Source: Clostridiaceae bacterium
GTDB lineage: Bacteria > Bacillota > Clostridia > Peptostreptococcales > Natronincolaceae
Length of the DNA: 64,000 nucleotides
Assembly: GCA_020832135.1 (NCBI GenBank)
Contig: JAFIFG010000052.1
Span: 1 to 64,000 of the forward strand
Reading direction: 5' to 3'
Part shown: positions 63,124 through 64,000 of the stretch, in pieces
Numbering within the stretch: the first letter of the stretch is position 1
How the letters are laid out: each line of letters starts with the position of its first letter
Notes under the pieces: generated by a model
Told to the model about the DNA's origin: nothing
The model's database searches: none
What the model saw: only the letters and a program-made list of their open reading frames with translations
Position numbers and translations under genes: made by a program

Positions 63124-64000
63124 TTAATCATGCACCCCTTCCGCAGCCACAACCATTGTTTCATAAACTTTTTCCTCTAAGTGTGCAACCACACCATCAA
63201 GGTCCATTTCATTATTGATATTCATATCATTTTTCATATCAACTCTGATTTCAGCGGTTGTGAATCTGTTGACCGCTTCTTTTTCTGCAAGGTCCCTAAG
63301 ATATTTCAATTCTTCTTCTGAACCTTCCATTGAATCCCTTAATGCTCCGGTGTTTGCGGCAGTATCTGACATATCATTCATCATTTGCATCTGATCTGCA
63401 TAATCACCAATGTTTAAATCATCTGTTCCAAATCCACCCAATAGGTTTCTTGGGTCAAACTTATCAGCAACATTTTCACCGAACTCATAACCTTTATTAT
63501 AAGCATCACCATAATCAAATCTATCAAGATATAAACTTTCACTGTCCATTCTTGGAATCTTGATTTCAGCTTCACCAACAATATCAGTTACCATTGAATC
63601 AAGTGATGATCTCCAACCCTTAATTCCGTCAGCCATATTGGAACCAAAGATTGCATCCATTGCTTTTGCAATTCCTTGGAGAACCCCAAGGATTGAATCA
63701 GCCATATTTGCAAACAACCGAACAATTGAACCTACCGGGTCATTAAACACATTTGCAAAGAATTCTGCAAACCCTGCAATATAGTTCCATAGTACTGCAA
63801 CAATATCAATTACCAAGTTATAAAATCCAACAAATAGGTTCCCAATAAATGCAAGTGCGGTCATGAATGCACCGGCAATAATTCCTGTTGCACTAACTGA
63901 TGTTCCTGCAAATTTGTTCACTGCTGCAACCGCACCATAGAACACCGCAATAAGTAGAATTATTGCTGCTATAATCCATGTGATTGGTGATGCCATTAGT
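63124..64000 (-). CDS. Phage tail tape-measure protein, C-terminal part
   Basis: The frame is open beyond the right edge; the visible 291 residues are the C-terminus. Hydrophobic helices (W-I-I-A-A-I-I-L-L-I-A-V-F-Y-G; A-L-A-F-I-G-N-L-F-V-G-F) are followed by D-A-I-F-G-S-N-M-A-D-G and Y-L-R-D-L-A-E-K-E-A-V-N-R-F-T-T-A-E-I-R-V, a C-terminal pattern of Firmicute siphophage tape-measure proteins. The gene determines tail length. Downstream tail genes that should follow are missing; the next gene is the beta-helix surface protein. Confidence 0.85.
   Translation of the reverse strand, partial: LMASPITWIIAAIILLIAVFYGAVAAVNKFAGTSVSATGIIAGAFMTALAFIGNLFVGFYNLVIDIVAVLWNYIAGFAEFFANVFNDPVGSIVRLFANMADSILGVLQGIAKAMDAIFGSNMADGIKGWRSSLDSMVTDIVGEAEIKIPRMDSESLYLDRFDYGDAYNKGYEFGENVADKFDPRNLLGGFGTDDLNIGDYADQMQMMNDMSDTAANTGALRDSMEGSEEELKYLRDLAEKEAVNRFTTAEIRVDMKNDMNINNEMDLDGVVAHLEEKVYETMVVAAEGVHD

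Noticed and set aside
1-64000. CRISPR arrays, tRNA or rRNA genes
   Set aside because: No regularly spaced short repeats, tRNA TPsiC arms or rRNA motifs were seen by eye; a covariance-model scan would be decisive.

Overview
The window looks like a low-GC, spore-forming Clostridia chromosome, probably Alkaliphilus or a relative. The evidence is AT-rich DNA, strong Shine-Dalgarno sites, a Spo0E-type gene, a YuzF/DUF2642 spore-coat-type protein, a CwlD amidase, SLH-domain surface proteins, a Gram-positive LexA box and a BirA-controlled bioY-bioB pair. The genus is an inference.

Layout. 1-7000: a remnant of a MazG-like gene, a secreted beta-propeller-like protein, a TudS-like desulfidase with an ECF-transporter S component, and small envelope genes. 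7038-11929: a hypB / large Fe-S flavoprotein / hypA / DUF5692 operon. 12386-14575: a transposase-derived protein that has lost its first catalytic Asp, paired with a flavin oxidoreductase. 14857-16511: bioY-bioB. 16560-31554: an accessory zone of small, mostly minus-strand genes (lipoproteins, NTF2-like, GNAT, membrane, DnaJ and zinc-ribbon proteins), many separated by copies of one intergenic repeat. 32812-38748: mtnA-mtnK-aldolase, dinB under a LexA box, and an M20 deacylase. 38892-40186: decayed SPFH and SLH genes. 40229-42762: modE and modABC. 44873-48770: an SLH/polysaccharide deacetylase, thiT under a TPP riboswitch, and an ECF sigma factor with a putative anti-sigma factor. 49058-59105: a lipase, a spo0E gene, a broken degV, a chemoreceptor, a histidine kinase, a divergent deacetylase, a holin-like membrane protein, a cluster of four DnaA boxes, and cwlD. 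59411-64000: one end of a prophage with a DUF669-like protein, a GIY-YIG nuclease, a Cro/C1 regulator with paired operators, a large beta-helix surface protein and a tape-measure protein cut by the window edge.

The most unusual feature is the interspersed repeat. At least seven copies, all in one orientation, carry the same element read on the minus strand: in the fuller copies, the tail of a small lipoprotein gene and a rho-independent terminator, and in all seven an extended -10 motif that runs into GGAAC-N17-CGTCTAA, the layout of an ECF-sigma promoter. Six different small minus-strand genes sit directly behind such a promoter and a seventh gene behind a copy is truncated, so the array looks like a dispersed stress regulon built by duplicating one expression cassette.

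Many apparent starts were moved inward to the codon with a good ribosome-binding site or the conserved N-terminus. All functional calls come from reading motifs; no database search was run.
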